Assembly (NCBI GenBank): GCA_011390235.1
Contig: JAABSS010000125.1
Coordinates: 1 to 33,962, forward strand
Source: Desulfotignum sp.
GTDB taxonomy: Bacteria > Desulfobacterota > Desulfobacteria > Desulfobacterales > Desulfobacteraceae
Length of the DNA stretch: 33,962 bases
Reading direction: 5' to 3'
Shown here one piece after another: positions 24,709-33,372 of the stretch (positions are counted from its first letter, which is position 1; every line of letters begins with the position of its first letter). The notes below the pieces were generated by a model that worked only from the letters and a program-made list of their open reading frames with translations, was not told the origin of the DNA and ran no database searches. The translations under genes were made by a program, and so were the position numbers.

Positions 24709-26818
24709 CAACCCATGTGCCAGTTTTCAGAGATGCGATGCACGCAAAGCTGGCCCGGGTTGTATTTATGATTTCAGAAAAAGGTATCAAGGGCTGCCCG
24801 CCATCTCTGATAAAGCGCATTAATGCCTTAAACTGGTTGCGATGCCCCTTGTCGGATTTCGACTTCATCTTTGAAAAATTTTTAAAACCGTACCCTTTCA
24901 GGTACAGCCAGTTATCCATGATCAGTGTCCTTTCCAGAGAGTAAATCTCTATGCGTTCTTTCGCGTAGGTTTTATTACCATTTGAAAAATAATTCACAAC
25001 TGCATTGGCCCCATTTTCATAACGCAGCAGGATGCTGGCATTATCTGTTGATTCCTCAGGCGTTACCCCGAGGGCATTCATACAAACTGCCGTCACCCGG
25101 CTTCCTGTAAAATAGGTACATAAGTCGATAAAATGACAAGCCTCTCCAATAATACGGCCTCCGCCTGTCTGCATGTCATGCACCCAGGAATCTTTCGGGA
25201 TGGCGCCTGCATTCATCGTTGCAACGATATTCATGACGTCATTGCCTAAAAGTTGTTTTATTTTAAGGGCAAACGGTGCAAATCTTCGATTAAAGCCCAC
25301 AGACACACATTTATTGTTCTTTTGAGCTGCTGAAATAATGGCGGCCAGCTCTGTTTCATTTAAACATAGCGGTTTCTCGACCAAAACATTTTTACCGGAA
25401 TGTAAAGATTCAATGACCATTGGTGCATGAAGATCATGTCTTGTGGTAATGATGACCGTATCTACGTCCTGATCTTCCAGAATCAGGGTATAATCAGATG
25501 TGGCATTGGTAAAGCCGCCTTTTTTTGCCAGAATCTTTGCTGACAATCCGCTGGAACTGGCAATATATTTTATATTGGCACCCAACCCTTTGATGACAGG
25601 CAGCAGAGTTGCCGAAGTAAAATTGCCAGCGCCGATAATACCAATAGCAGAAGAACCGGAAGCGGCTGCAAAAGCGGGTTGAGAAAGTTTTACTACCGAA
25701 TCCGGGCATACTTTATCATCATAAACCAGCAGCGAGGCAATGGCGGTTGTGCCGCCTAAATTGCCATAAATTTTATTAAAATCCCCAAGCGGAACCTTTT
25801 CAGATATCAATGGTTTTACATCCAGTCTGCCGGTAGAAATGGACTGCAGGATGGTTTCAAAATTTCTTTTTTCAGTCCACCGGACAAAGCCCAGGGGGTA
25901 ATCATGGCCTTTTTGTTCATAGTTACTATCATATCTGCCCGGCCCGTATGAACATGACACTTGAAATGTCAGTTCCTTTTCATAGAAATCATTTCTTGAT
26001 AAATTCAATCCGACAACACCAACCAGTATAATCCTTCCACGCTTGCGGCTCATTTGTGCTGCCTGGGAGATGACTTTTTTATCACTGGTTGCGGCAGCAA
26101 TAATAACACCATCCGCCCCGTTTCCCTGTGTCTGAGATTCGACAAATCTGACTGGGTCAATGCCCTGCCCCGGGCTGATTGCTGAAATTCCCTTTTGCAT
26201 CGCAATGTCTATTTTTGTTTGATCATAATCAAACCCTATGACGTTGCAACCATTGGCAACAAGCAATTGGGCGGTAATTAGTCCGATTAAACCAAGCCCA
26301 ATGACAACAATGGTTTCGCCGAAAGTCGGTTGGAGAAGACGAATACCCTGAAGGCCAATTGACCCGATGACGGTAAAACATGCCTCTGGATCAGTGACAT
26401 TGTCAGGAATTTTTACAGCCAGATTCTGGGGAACAACAACAAACTCGGCATGGGGTCCATTGGAAGCCACGCGGTCGCCGGCCCTGAATCCCTGAACCCC
26501 TGAACCGCAGGCGATGACCGTCCCGGCATTACAATATCCGAGCGGCAGAGGTTGCCCAAGCTTTGTAAATACTGCTTCCAGGGTAGGCAGCAGGCCATCG
26601 CTTTTAATCTTGTCTAATACCAGTTTGACTTTATCCGGCTGCTGGCGGGCCTTTTCAATCAAGCTTGCTTTTCCGAATTCAACCAGACTTCGTTCAGTTC
26701 CTAAAGATACGAGGCTCTGGTTGGTTTTAATCAGAATATGACCATTTTTTACCTGGGGCGCCGGTACTGTTTCAAGAATCGTCTGCCCATTTTTCAAATC
26801 CTGAATGATCTGCTTCAT
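24698..26818 (-). CDS. Bi-domain oxidoreductase: MDR dehydrogenase fused to Gfo/Idh/MocA
   Basis: This is a 706-residue protein from MKQIIQDLKNGQTILETVPA at 26818; the frame open to 26875 lies within the preceding gene. Residues 1-360 are a medium-chain dehydrogenase with VVIGLGLIGL near 171-180, but the catalytic zinc cysteine position reads SLGTERS and the four-cysteine structural zinc lobe is absent, so it is probably zinc-independent. From about 385 (SAIGIIGAGNFTSATLLPVI) comes a full Gfo/Idh/MocA domain with NVLVEKPLCLNETELAAI and GGGRIIGEACHFIDLCTYFT. The fusion is a recognised family in polysaccharide loci paired with heparinase-like genes. It probably oxidises and/or epimerises a sugar or glycan end; the substrate is unknown. 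Confidence 0.93.
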   Translation of the reverse strand: MKQIIQDLKNGQTILETVPAPQVKNGHILIKTNQSLVSLGTERSLVEFGKASLIEKARQQPDKVKLVLDKIKSDGLLPTLEAVFTKLGQPLPLGYCNAGTVIACGSGVQGFRAGDRVASNGPHAEFVVVPQNLAVKIPDNVTDPEACFTVIGSIGLQGIRLLQPTFGETIVVIGLGLIGLITAQLLVANGCNVIGFDYDQTKIDIAMQKGISAISPGQGIDPVRFVESQTQGNGADGVIIAAATSDKKVISQAAQMSRKRGRIILVGVVGLNLSRNDFYEKELTFQVSCSYGPGRYDSNYEQKGHDYPLGFVRWTEKRNFETILQSISTGRLDVKPLISEKVPLGDFNKIYGNLGGTTAIASLLVYDDKVCPDSVVKLSQPAFAAASGSSAIGIIGAGNFTSATLLPVIKGLGANIKYIASSSGLSAKILAKKGGFTNATSDYTLILEDQDVDTVIITTRHDLHAPMVIESLHSGKNVLVEKPLCLNETELAAIISAAQKNNKCVSVGFNRRFAPFALKIKQLLGNDVMNIVATMNAGAIPKDSWVHDMQTGGGRIIGEACHFIDLCTYFTGSRVTAVCMNALGVTPEESTDNASILLRYENGANAVVNYFSNGNKTYAKERIEIYSLERTLIMDNWLYLKGYGFKNFSKMKSKSDKGHRNQFKALMRFIRDGGQPLIPFSEIINTTRASFACIASLKTGTWVDVR

Positions 26819-26828
26819 AGGTTGTATG

Positions 26829-28004
26829 TCACTTTTTTTGTTTCTGCATGTCAATGTTTTCATCGAGTAATTCATGATACAATTGAATTATCTTATCATG
26901 GACCCTTTTTTTTTCCAAAAAAGAAGACACATAGGTTTTCATGTTTTGATAAATACTTTGATCATATTTTTTGCAGACAATGTCATTTAGACAGCCTGCC
27001 AGAGCGCCTGTTTCCATTGCATTTAAAAAAATACCGCACTGATTATTTTCAATATCCGCATAGGCATCCAGGCGGTTCAGAACAGGGGGGACATTTTTAG
27101 CAATAGATTCAAGAATTGCGGCTGATAATTGATCTGTTGCAGCCATTGAAATGGTAGCTGTCGTATTTTCAAGAATAGATGACATCATGTCTTTATCAAT
27201 ATAATCAGTGATCACCATAATGTTGTCCTGTAGTTTGTGTACATCAATATAACAGGCTATTTTTTCAAAAAATTCAGGCTCATAGTCCCCTGAAAGGAGC
27301 AGCAGGCCGCATCGGTCTGCCAAAAATGGACTGAGAGACAAAAGGGTTTCAAATTCCTGGATAATATAAAGGATATTATAATGCGCGGTTATTCTCCTGT
27401 TGGAAAAAAAAACAAATCTGTTCTGTTTCAAAAATGACACAATATCTTCAGAAAGCTTTCCCGGGACTGCCGGTGTTAAAAATTCACCGGACACCCCCAA
27501 TGAAAATGTTCTTATTTTAGACCGGTCAACCTGATATCGATTCACCAGATAATCTTCCATTGCCATGGAGGATGCTGTAATCAAAAAGGCCCTTTTAAGA
27601 ACAATTGACATTATCTGGTTGTAAAAAAAACTTTTCCGGTCTTTATTAAAAATTTCACTGCCATAGGTAGTCAGTGCATATTTTTTCCCGCTTAAAAAGG
27701 CCATAAATCCATATCCTGAAGCGCAGTGCGCATGAATGACCTGATTGGACTTAAACAAATATTTAAAAAATATATATACGCCGCCTAAAAAATACATCAG
27801 ACTCTTTGGGAAAAGAACAGGCAGATGTTTTGAAAAAAGGATCTGGAAATTTTTCTCAGACAAAGGTGCTTGTGTCCCATGGGGAATAGCTATTTTATCA
27901 ACCGGCACATTCACATGCTTTGCCGCATTGAGCCAGACAGAAATGTGGGGGCTATGCGGATTTCCCAGAATTACCATATTTTTGTGCCAAAAATTTGCAT
28001 TCAT
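26829..28004 (-). CDS. Glycosyltransferase, GT4-like
   Basis: This is a 391-residue protein. The N-terminal half has WLNAAKHVNVPVDKIAIPHG, an IHAHCASGYGFMAFLSGKKY acceptor-side stretch and ALTTYGSEIF. The C-terminal half has a short donor domain with SMAATDQLSAAILESIAKNV followed by PPVLNRLDAYADIENNQCG, the E-x7-E-like region of GT4 enzymes. Starts ATG 28004 and ATG 27977 (MVILGNPHSPH) are both possible; the first overlaps the flippase gene by 53 bp. Base composition is AT-rich like its neighbours. It is assigned to the glycan pathway by position; donor and acceptor are unknown. Confidence 0.82.
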   Translation of the reverse strand: MNANFWHKNMVILGNPHSPHISVWLNAAKHVNVPVDKIAIPHGTQAPLSEKNFQILFSKHLPVLFPKSLMYFLGGVYIFFKYLFKSNQVIHAHCASGYGFMAFLSGKKYALTTYGSEIFNKDRKSFFYNQIMSIVLKRAFLITASSMAMEDYLVNRYQVDRSKIRTFSLGVSGEFLTPAVPGKLSEDIVSFLKQNRFVFFSNRRITAHYNILYIIQEFETLLSLSPFLADRCGLLLLSGDYEPEFFEKIACYIDVHKLQDNIMVITDYIDKDMMSSILENTTATISMAATDQLSAAILESIAKNVPPVLNRLDAYADIENNQCGIFLNAMETGALAGCLNDIVCKKYDQSIYQNMKTYVSSFLEKKRVHDKIIQLYHELLDENIDMQKQKK

Positions 28005-29178
28005 AATAATAATTCATCCCCAATGTTATACAGAAGACACAGACAAGAGATTGAACAAAACTCAAATAAGACAAACCTATGGTTTTGTACAATGAGAATA
28101 ATCCTATTTTCAATAATAGAGTTATCCCCCAGGCAATATTTATCAATTTCATTTCTTTTTGGCTCTGCCGCGTTATCTGGAATAAATGACTTAAAGATAT
28201 CAAAAGATTCACCGTCAGAAAACTCCCCCAGTAGATAAACATCCCGTCAGGTATCAGTGACAGTTTCACTGCAATAAAATAACCCAGTGTCACCGAAACC
28301 AGGTAAAATAGCGCCAGAACAATAATGGTCTGCCTCCAGAGTGCGCATAACCGTTCTTTGTTGTTGAATGTTTCAATAATTTGGGGTCTGAATGTATCGA
28401 TAATAACGGTAAATAAAGTCAATATGGAGGTGGTAAACGAAAAAACCAGAAGAATAACCGCCAAATTTCCTTGTTCAGAATAGGCAATTGCACGGTCACA
28501 AACAATTGTAACAGAGAAAAAACCCATGTAAATAACCAAAAAAATATTTTTCCGGCCAAAGTACTGCCTGAAAGATGTACAGGTGTTTTGGGCATCTGAA
28601 ACCAATCCCCTTAGAAAAAATCTCTTTATCACATAAATGATTACCAGTCCGGGCAGAAACAGTCTTACGGCAACAGACCAGTCTAATAGATAGATTAATA
28701 AAAGGCCGGCATATTCCAGGGCAAGAAACACAAATGTTAACAAATATGCAGTAACGTACTGGTGATCCGTTAATCGGGCCACGTAATTGATTCTCTCAAA
28801 ATATTTTGCTACACCATAACACATTGTTCCGAATATTATCCAGAAACTTAACTGGAAGGATTTAACAAAAAAAAGGATTACTGATCCGAGTATAAAAAAA
28901 AGACAGAGAAAAACGGCAAGTCCAATTCCAATTGAATGGTTTTTTATATTTTTCTGCCATAGATCAATTGTAAATGGATAATAAATAAAACTGGAAATTC
29001 CCACAAGAAAAAGGACATAATTAAATTCAATAAATTCTTGAGAAGTATACACATTAAAGGTCAATTTGACTGCGATTAAGACCAAAATCATGTAACTGAC
29101 CCGCAACATTGTGCTGATAAAAGCAGTAGTCGGTATTTTTTTAAACAGTTGGATATGTTTCAAAAAAGCTCCTGTCAT
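27952..29178 (-). CDS. Wzx-like polysaccharide flippase
   Basis: This 408-residue integral membrane protein starts at the ATG at 29178 (MTGAFLKHIQLFKKIPTTAF); a TTG nine codons upstream is less likely. About twelve hydrophobic helices span the protein with short charged loops, as in the MATE/MVF-type O-antigen translocases. Wzx sequences are very divergent, so architecture and locus position carry the call rather than a motif. It would move a lipid-linked repeat unit to the periplasmic face. It is the first gene of the AT-rich minus-strand operon and is divergent from the methyltransferase gene. A Wzy-type polymerase (also polytopic) is the alternative, but a polymerase/ligase is present at 30182. 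Confidence 0.75.
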   Translation of the reverse strand: MTGAFLKHIQLFKKIPTTAFISTMLRVSYMILVLIAVKLTFNVYTSQEFIEFNYVLFLVGISSFIYYPFTIDLWQKNIKNHSIGIGLAVFLCLFFILGSVILFFVKSFQLSFWIIFGTMCYGVAKYFERINYVARLTDHQYVTAYLLTFVFLALEYAGLLLIYLLDWSVAVRLFLPGLVIIYVIKRFFLRGLVSDAQNTCTSFRQYFGRKNIFLVIYMGFFSVTIVCDRAIAYSEQGNLAVILLVFSFTTSILTLFTVIIDTFRPQIIETFNNKERLCALWRQTIIVLALFYLVSVTLGYFIAVKLSLIPDGMFIYWGSFLTVNLLISLSHLFQITRQSQKEMKLINIAWGITLLLKIGLFSLYKTIGLSYLSFVQSLVCVFCITLGMNYYYECKFLAQKYGNSGKSA

Positions 29179-29344
29179 AAAAAAACATAAGAACCAGTGG
29201 AACAACAGATTTGCATATTAAACCAAAAGAAACGCAAAGGGAATGATGAAGTTTTTCACCGCATTATTTATTTGGTTGACAAAAATAAAGTTTATACCCT
29301 AAATTGACAGATTTATAACAGCACTGATTTTCAGTATTTTAATT

Positions 29345-29350
29345 TATAAT
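29345..29350 (+). promoter_or_regulatory. Candidate -10 box upstream of the methyltransferase gene
   Basis: TATAAT lies 23 bp before the ATG at 29374, in a very AT-rich divergent intergenic region (29179-29373). Two perfect TTGACA hexamers (29276-29281 and 29304-29309) lie upstream, but neither is 16-18 bp from this -10. The first has a poor -10 (CTAAAT) at 17 bp. The region is a plausible divergent promoter zone between the flippase operon and the polymerase operon, but exact pairing is not resolved. Confidence 0.3.
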
Positions 29351-29373
29351 ATACCCGACTTTGGAAACGATAT

Positions 29374-30144
29374 ATGAATTTTTTGGCTTCTTTCAAACAG
29401 TTGAGCAGGCGGCTGCGCCAGCCGCTTAATGCCAGGTATGCATTTCGGCGGCTCCGGGAATACCATTCTGAACCCAGATCACTCGAGGATGTGATTCACT
29501 GGGCCATGCATTTCGGGGGTGGTGGATACATGCGGGTCAAAACAATGCAGATCCCTTCAGAAATCCTCCGGCTGGCCCGGGCTGTCGCTGCCATCAAGCC
29601 CCGCATTATTCTCGAAATCGGTACGGCCAGTGGCGGTACCGCTTTGATCTGGGCATATCTGGCCAAAGAACGCCTGATCACCTGTGATCTGATCGACATG
29701 ACTTACCAGGAACCATTGTTCACCCGGTTTCCTCCACCCGGTTCAGCCTGCCGCGTGAACCTGCTCAGCGGCAACTCCCATGCCCCCGAATTCAAGGCCC
29801 GGGTGAAAAAAACATTGAACGGCAATCTGGTGGATTTCCTTTTTATTGACGGTGATCATACCGAAGCCGGGGTTACGGCCGATTATGAAGATTACCGGGA
29901 ATTTGTCCGGCCAGGCGGCTTGATAGCCTTTCATGATATCCTTCAAAATCAGCCGTTACCGACCAATCAGGTTTTTTATCTCTGGCAGCGTCTCAAAAAG
30001 ATTGCCGTTGTTGATGAGTTTGTTACCCCGGACAACCCTTGCGGTTTCGGCATCGGCCTGGTGCATGTTCCTGAACAGGGAGCACCGCCACTGGGGCAAA
30101 AAAAGCAGGCACACCACGATTATGGTCTTGAAAGTAAAGCATGA
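29374..30144 (+). CDS. Class I SAM-dependent methyltransferase (CmcI-like)
   Basis: This is a 256-residue protein. SAM motif I is IILEIGTASGGTALIW (residues about 78-93), the acidic motif is at LITCDLIDM (101-109), and DFLFIDGDHTEAGVTADYED (154-173) followed by PGGLIAFHDI (180-189) is the pattern of the CmcI/cephalosporin-hydroxylase-like group, whose D-x-D-H and HD residues bind metal in some members. In glycan loci such enzymes methylate sugars or terminate chains. GC-rich codon use returns here after the AT-rich block. It lies 37 bp before the polymerase/ligase fusion, likely in one operon. The target is unknown. Confidence 0.87.
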   Translation: MNFLASFKQLSRRLRQPLNARYAFRRLREYHSEPRSLEDVIHWAMHFGGGGYMRVKTMQIPSEILRLARAVAAIKPRIILEIGTASGGTALIWAYLAKERLITCDLIDMTYQEPLFTRFPPPGSACRVNLLSGNSHAPEFKARVKKTLNGNLVDFLFIDGDHTEAGVTADYEDYREFVRPGGLIAFHDILQNQPLPTNQVFYLWQRLKKIAVVDEFVTPDNPCGFGIGLVHVPEQGAPPLGQKKQAHHDYGLESKA

Positions 30145-30181
30145 CCAGAGGTAATTTCACTATCTGGTCTGTGATATATTC

Positions 30182-32551
30182 TTGAACATTATAACTACAT
30201 ATCGGCGGATTTTCTTCAGTCAGTGGGCCGCCCTGGTCCTGATCGCTTCTTTTCCGGCCGCTGTTCCGTTCGGGCAGCTTTCCCAGCTTTCCATGGCTTT
30301 GATGGTGGTGTGTGGTCTGGTACTGCTGGTGAAGCAGGGCCGGACTTTGTGGGAAAGACCGGAAATAAGATTGTATTTCCTGCTTTTTCTCTTTTTCTGG
30401 GTGCCCATAGGCATTTCGCTTATCGGGGCGGTCAATCCCGTAAAGACGCTGACAGTATGGATTTTGTTTTTGCGGTTTTTCCCGGCGGGCGTTTTTATCA
30501 TCTTTACCCTCACAAAACCCGGTGCTCCGGCAAAGCTTCTGCGTTTGGCCACATGGGTTCTGCTCCTGTGGGTGTTTGATGCACTTTTGCAGGCAGGGCT
30601 GGGGAAAAATCTACTGGGCAAATCCCCCCAGGGTCAGGTTAACAGCTTTTTTCGTGCCGGCAGTGACCTGGGCATGGTTCTGTCTATCTTTTGTCCCTTG
30701 CTCCTGGTCCACATCCGCCGTAGCTGGCCCCTGTTTTTACAGGTTGTGGTCGTCAATTTGCTTGTGGCGGTGGTGTTTCTGGCCGGCGGCAGGGGCGGAT
30801 GGATATGCCTGGCCGTTGTCATGGCCGGGTTCTGGACCTGGATGGTTTACCGGGACCGGAATACCCTTTTTCTGTCTGCAGCTGCATTTCTGCTGATGGT
30901 TTTGACCCTTGTGGGTACCTGGCAGGTATCCGATTACGTTTCCGAAAGAGTCAAACAGTCCGTGATGGTTTTCAGCGGGGATACCGAATTGATTGATACT
31001 GCTTTGGGCATGCGGTTGGGCATCTGGCAGACAGCTGTCGATATATTTCGGGATAACCCGGTAAATGGGGTGGGGGCGCGTAATTTACGCTATGTTTATG
31101 CTGATTATGCCTCTTCAAATGACTGGTTTATCAGTAGGGGGATGACCGTGTACCATGCCCACTCCCTGGTACTGGATATCGGCAGCGAAACCGGAATTAT
31201 CGGCCTGGGTGGACTGGTGCTGGCCCTGGGACTGCTGCTGCGGACCTGGCTGGGTGCTGATCTGTCCCGGCGTAAAGAGATGCTGCCCTATGCTCTGGCA
31301 TTATCGGCAGCATTCTTTCCTTTTAATACCCATTACGCTATCTATTCATCTGCCTGGTCCGCTGCCTGTTTCTGGCTGCTGGCGCTTTTTTGCGCCACAA
31401 CCGGTAAGGGTGTCGTTCAATCGGTAAAACAATCGGTAAAAACGGTTCTCTGGTGGGGCCGCTTTGATCAGAATTATTCCCGCAACCGCCTGATCCGGCG
31501 CCTTCTGGTTCAAATGGGATGGCGGATTCAGGATTTTCGGCCCCTTGTCTCTCCGCTGGGCAACCTTCAGGCGACTTTGACCTGTGTATCTAAGCCTGAT
31601 TTTGTCTGGGTACCCAGCTTTCGGCACCGGGATCTGCTGTCTGCCCGGCGGTGGAGTCATAGATACAAAATACCTTTGCTGTTTGACCCCTTGATCAGCG
31701 ATTATGATAAACAGGTATTTGAGCGGCGCAAATTTGCTGAAAATTCTCATCAGGCCAACCGCCTGCTGGCCAAAGAAAGCCGCCTGCTGCAGGAATCTGA
31801 CCTGGTACTTGCCGATACCTTTGAACATGCCCGGTTTTTCAAAAATGTCCTGAAAGCCGATCCCCGGCAAATTTTTGTGCTGCCTGTGGGAGCGGAAGAA
31901 GATTTGTTTTATCCAGATAAAAGCGAATCTGCACAATCTTTCGGATGGAACAACAATGCCCCCCCTGAGATACTTTTTTACGGCAGTTTTATTCCTTTAC
32001 AAGGACCACAGATCATTGCTGATGCTGTCCGCCAATACCACGGACCTCCTGTAAACTGGGTCTTTCTGGGTGATGGCCCTCTTTTGGAAAAATGTCAGAA
32101 AATAACCGCCGGGCTGCCCAATGTCTCTTTTGAAAACTGGCTGCCCTATTTGCAGTTGCCATCCCGGATCTGCCGCGCCGATATTCTGCTGGGTATTTTT
32201 GGGGACACACCAAAAACCAGACGGGTGATTCCCAACAAGGTATTTCAGTCCATGGCCTGCGGCCGGCCGGTAATTACCGCTGCAACACCTGCTTACCCCC
32301 GAAGCCTTCTGGAAAGCAGCGACAGCGGCATCATCTGGGTGGAGCCTGCAAATCCAAAACAACTGGCTGACGCTGCAGCCTTGCTTGCAGGCAGCCATGA
32401 GGAGCGGCAGAAAAAAGGTATCCAGGCATATCAAAATTTTAACCGGTATTTTTCCATGTCCCAGCTGCAGGGGGAACTGGAAAAAATTCTTGCGCAATTA
32501 CCCACTGAATACATGCAAAAAAATTTCAACCATAAGGCAAAAAATCCATGA
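30182..32551 (+). CDS. O-antigen polymerase/ligase fused to a GT4 glycosyltransferase
   Basis: This is a 789-residue protein. The only sensible start is TTG 30182, with no good ribosome site. Residues 1-405 form a Wzy/WaaL-type polytopic domain of about eleven helices with the large periplasmic loop NPVNGVGARNLRYVYADYAS followed by VYHAHSLVLDIGSETGIIG (near 322-342), the PGxG and HxH signature. A linker containing QSVKQSVK (near 413-420), encoded by a 12-bp tandem duplication, leads into a GT-B glycosyltransferase (about 420-789) with VLPVGAEEDLFYP, EILFYGSFIPLQGPQIIADA, the WVFLGDGPLLEKC loop and NKVFQSMACGRPVITAATPA. The two activities are normally separate proteins. The fusion would put chain transfer on the periplasmic side and sugar addition on the cytoplasmic side of one polypeptide. 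Confidence 0.88.
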   Translation: MNIITTYRRIFFSQWAALVLIASFPAAVPFGQLSQLSMALMVVCGLVLLVKQGRTLWERPEIRLYFLLFLFFWVPIGISLIGAVNPVKTLTVWILFLRFFPAGVFIIFTLTKPGAPAKLLRLATWVLLLWVFDALLQAGLGKNLLGKSPQGQVNSFFRAGSDLGMVLSIFCPLLLVHIRRSWPLFLQVVVVNLLVAVVFLAGGRGGWICLAVVMAGFWTWMVYRDRNTLFLSAAAFLLMVLTLVGTWQVSDYVSERVKQSVMVFSGDTELIDTALGMRLGIWQTAVDIFRDNPVNGVGARNLRYVYADYASSNDWFISRGMTVYHAHSLVLDIGSETGIIGLGGLVLALGLLLRTWLGADLSRRKEMLPYALALSAAFFPFNTHYAIYSSAWSAACFWLLALFCATTGKGVVQSVKQSVKTVLWWGRFDQNYSRNRLIRRLLVQMGWRIQDFRPLVSPLGNLQATLTCVSKPDFVWVPSFRHRDLLSARRWSHRYKIPLLFDPLISDYDKQVFERRKFAENSHQANRLLAKESRLLQESDLVLADTFEHARFFKNVLKADPRQIFVLPVGAEEDLFYPDKSESAQSFGWNNNAPPEILFYGSFIPLQGPQIIADAVRQYHGPPVNWVFLGDGPLLEKCQKITAGLPNVSFENWLPYLQLPSRICRADILLGIFGDTPKTRRVIPNKVFQSMACGRPVITAATPAYPRSLLESSDSGIIWVEPANPKQLADAAALLAGSHEERQKKGIQAYQNFNRYFSMSQLQGELEKILAQLPTEYMQKNFNHKAKNP
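31418..31441 (+). repeat. 12-bp perfect tandem duplication at the fusion seam
   Basis: CAATCGGTAAAA occurs twice back to back (31418-31429, 31430-31441), encoding QSVK-QSVK exactly between the polymerase/ligase and glycosyltransferase domains. This is what a slippage or end-joining event at a gene fusion could leave, and it stays in frame. Confidence 0.75.
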
Positions 32552-32582
32552 AACATATATATGTCATCACCTGATGCAAATT

Positions 32583-33011
32583 TTATTCAGATTTCGGGAA
32601 GTGCCAGTTTTCAATCTTCGGTCTTAAAAAATGTTTAAAATCGTCAATGTTCCGTGTTACCAGAATCAGACCATTCACCACGGATATTGCCGCAATCTGT
32701 CCATCAACAAATGAGGGGGTTAAGCCTTTTGATGATAACCTGGCACGTTCTCCTGCATGCCACTCTGCGGCTCTGTCATCATAAGGAAGAATAGGCATTG
32801 TGCGTTTGACGACGTCGGTAAGAAATGAAGCAATAATTTCACGTTTCCGGGACCGGGCAAGGCGCTGACAACCAAATTGAAGCTCATGCCAAACCGGCGC
32901 AGCAGTGACTATTTCGTGCTGACATTTTTCAAGCATACGCATGACCGATTTGTCAGGAAATGTTTTCACTGCCTCTGAAAGTACGTTTGTATCAATGAGA
33001 TATTTCATCAT
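32583..33011 (-). CDS. vapC: PIN-domain ribonuclease toxin (VapC/FitB type)
   Basis: This is a 142-residue PIN protein. It begins MMKYLIDTNVLSEAV with the first metal-binding aspartate at D7. E43 (WHEL), D103 (TPSFVDGQIAAI) and D124 in TRNIDDF complete the usual acidic cluster, so it looks catalytically intact. VapC-type toxins cleave RNA, often tRNA, and are held inactive by the partner antitoxin. The start overlaps the antitoxin stop by 4 bp (ATGA). It converges on the polymerase/ligase gene with only 31 bp between the stops and no clear terminator. Confidence 0.93.
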   Translation of the reverse strand: MMKYLIDTNVLSEAVKTFPDKSVMRMLEKCQHEIVTAAPVWHELQFGCQRLARSRKREIIASFLTDVVKRTMPILPYDDRAAEWHAGERARLSSKGLTPSFVDGQIAAISVVNGLILVTRNIDDFKHFLRPKIENWHFPKSE

Positions 33012-33301
33012 TTTAACGCGACTTCTCTTCCAGAGGACAGGTCCCGAAGCCCTTTGAAATCCCTGTCAGAAATCTCTATTCCTTCATCCTCAGCCTTTCG
33101 CCGAAATTCCGAAATGGCATTCCAAAAACCCGAATATTTTCGGCTGAGCCGTTCATATTCTTGAATCGACAGCAATACTGCAACCGGTTTCCCTCGTCGG
33201 GTCAACTCGACAGACGGCCCCTTTTCGACAGAATGAATAATGGTGGGAAGTCTGTTTTTTGCTTCAGCTATAGAAAATTGCTTTTGCATTATTGTCATCA
33301 T
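33008..33301 (-). CDS. Phd/YefM-type antitoxin
   Basis: This is a 97-residue protein with the N-terminal Phd DNA-binding fold: FSIAEAKNRLPTIIHSVEKG, the VELTRRGKPVAVLLSIQEYE segment and RLSRKY. The charged C-terminal tail (RKAEDEGIEISDRDFKG) is the toxin-wrapping part. ATGs at 33301, 33298 and 33289 are possible; the AGGAG site abuts the first two, so 33289 (MQKQFSIAEAK) may be the used start. The protein should repress its own promoter with the toxin bound. Toxin and antitoxin are translationally coupled. Confidence 0.92.
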   Translation of the reverse strand: MMTIMQKQFSIAEAKNRLPTIIHSVEKGPSVELTRRGKPVAVLLSIQEYERLSRKYSGFWNAISEFRRKAEDEGIEISDRDFKGLRDLSSGREVALK

Positions 33302-33327
33302 CTCCTTTCTATACTATGTTTTTAAAC

Positions 33328-33356
33328 ATTATGGCTATATTTATGGCCATAATCAA
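33328..33356 (-). promoter_or_regulatory. Promoter with overlapping operator dyad for the toxin-antitoxin pair
   Basis: On the minus strand -35 TTGATT (33351-33356) and -10 CATAAT (33328-33333) are separated by exactly 17 bp. The same span is a perfect dyad: ATTATGGC (33328-33335) and GCCATAAT (33346-33353) around a 10-bp spacer, with an inner palindrome TATGGCCATA. A repressor bound here would block RNA polymerase, as Phd-type antitoxins do. Predicted transcription starts about 20 bp before the antitoxin ATG. Confidence 0.65.
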
Positions 33357-33372
33357 GAAATAAAATTTTTTG

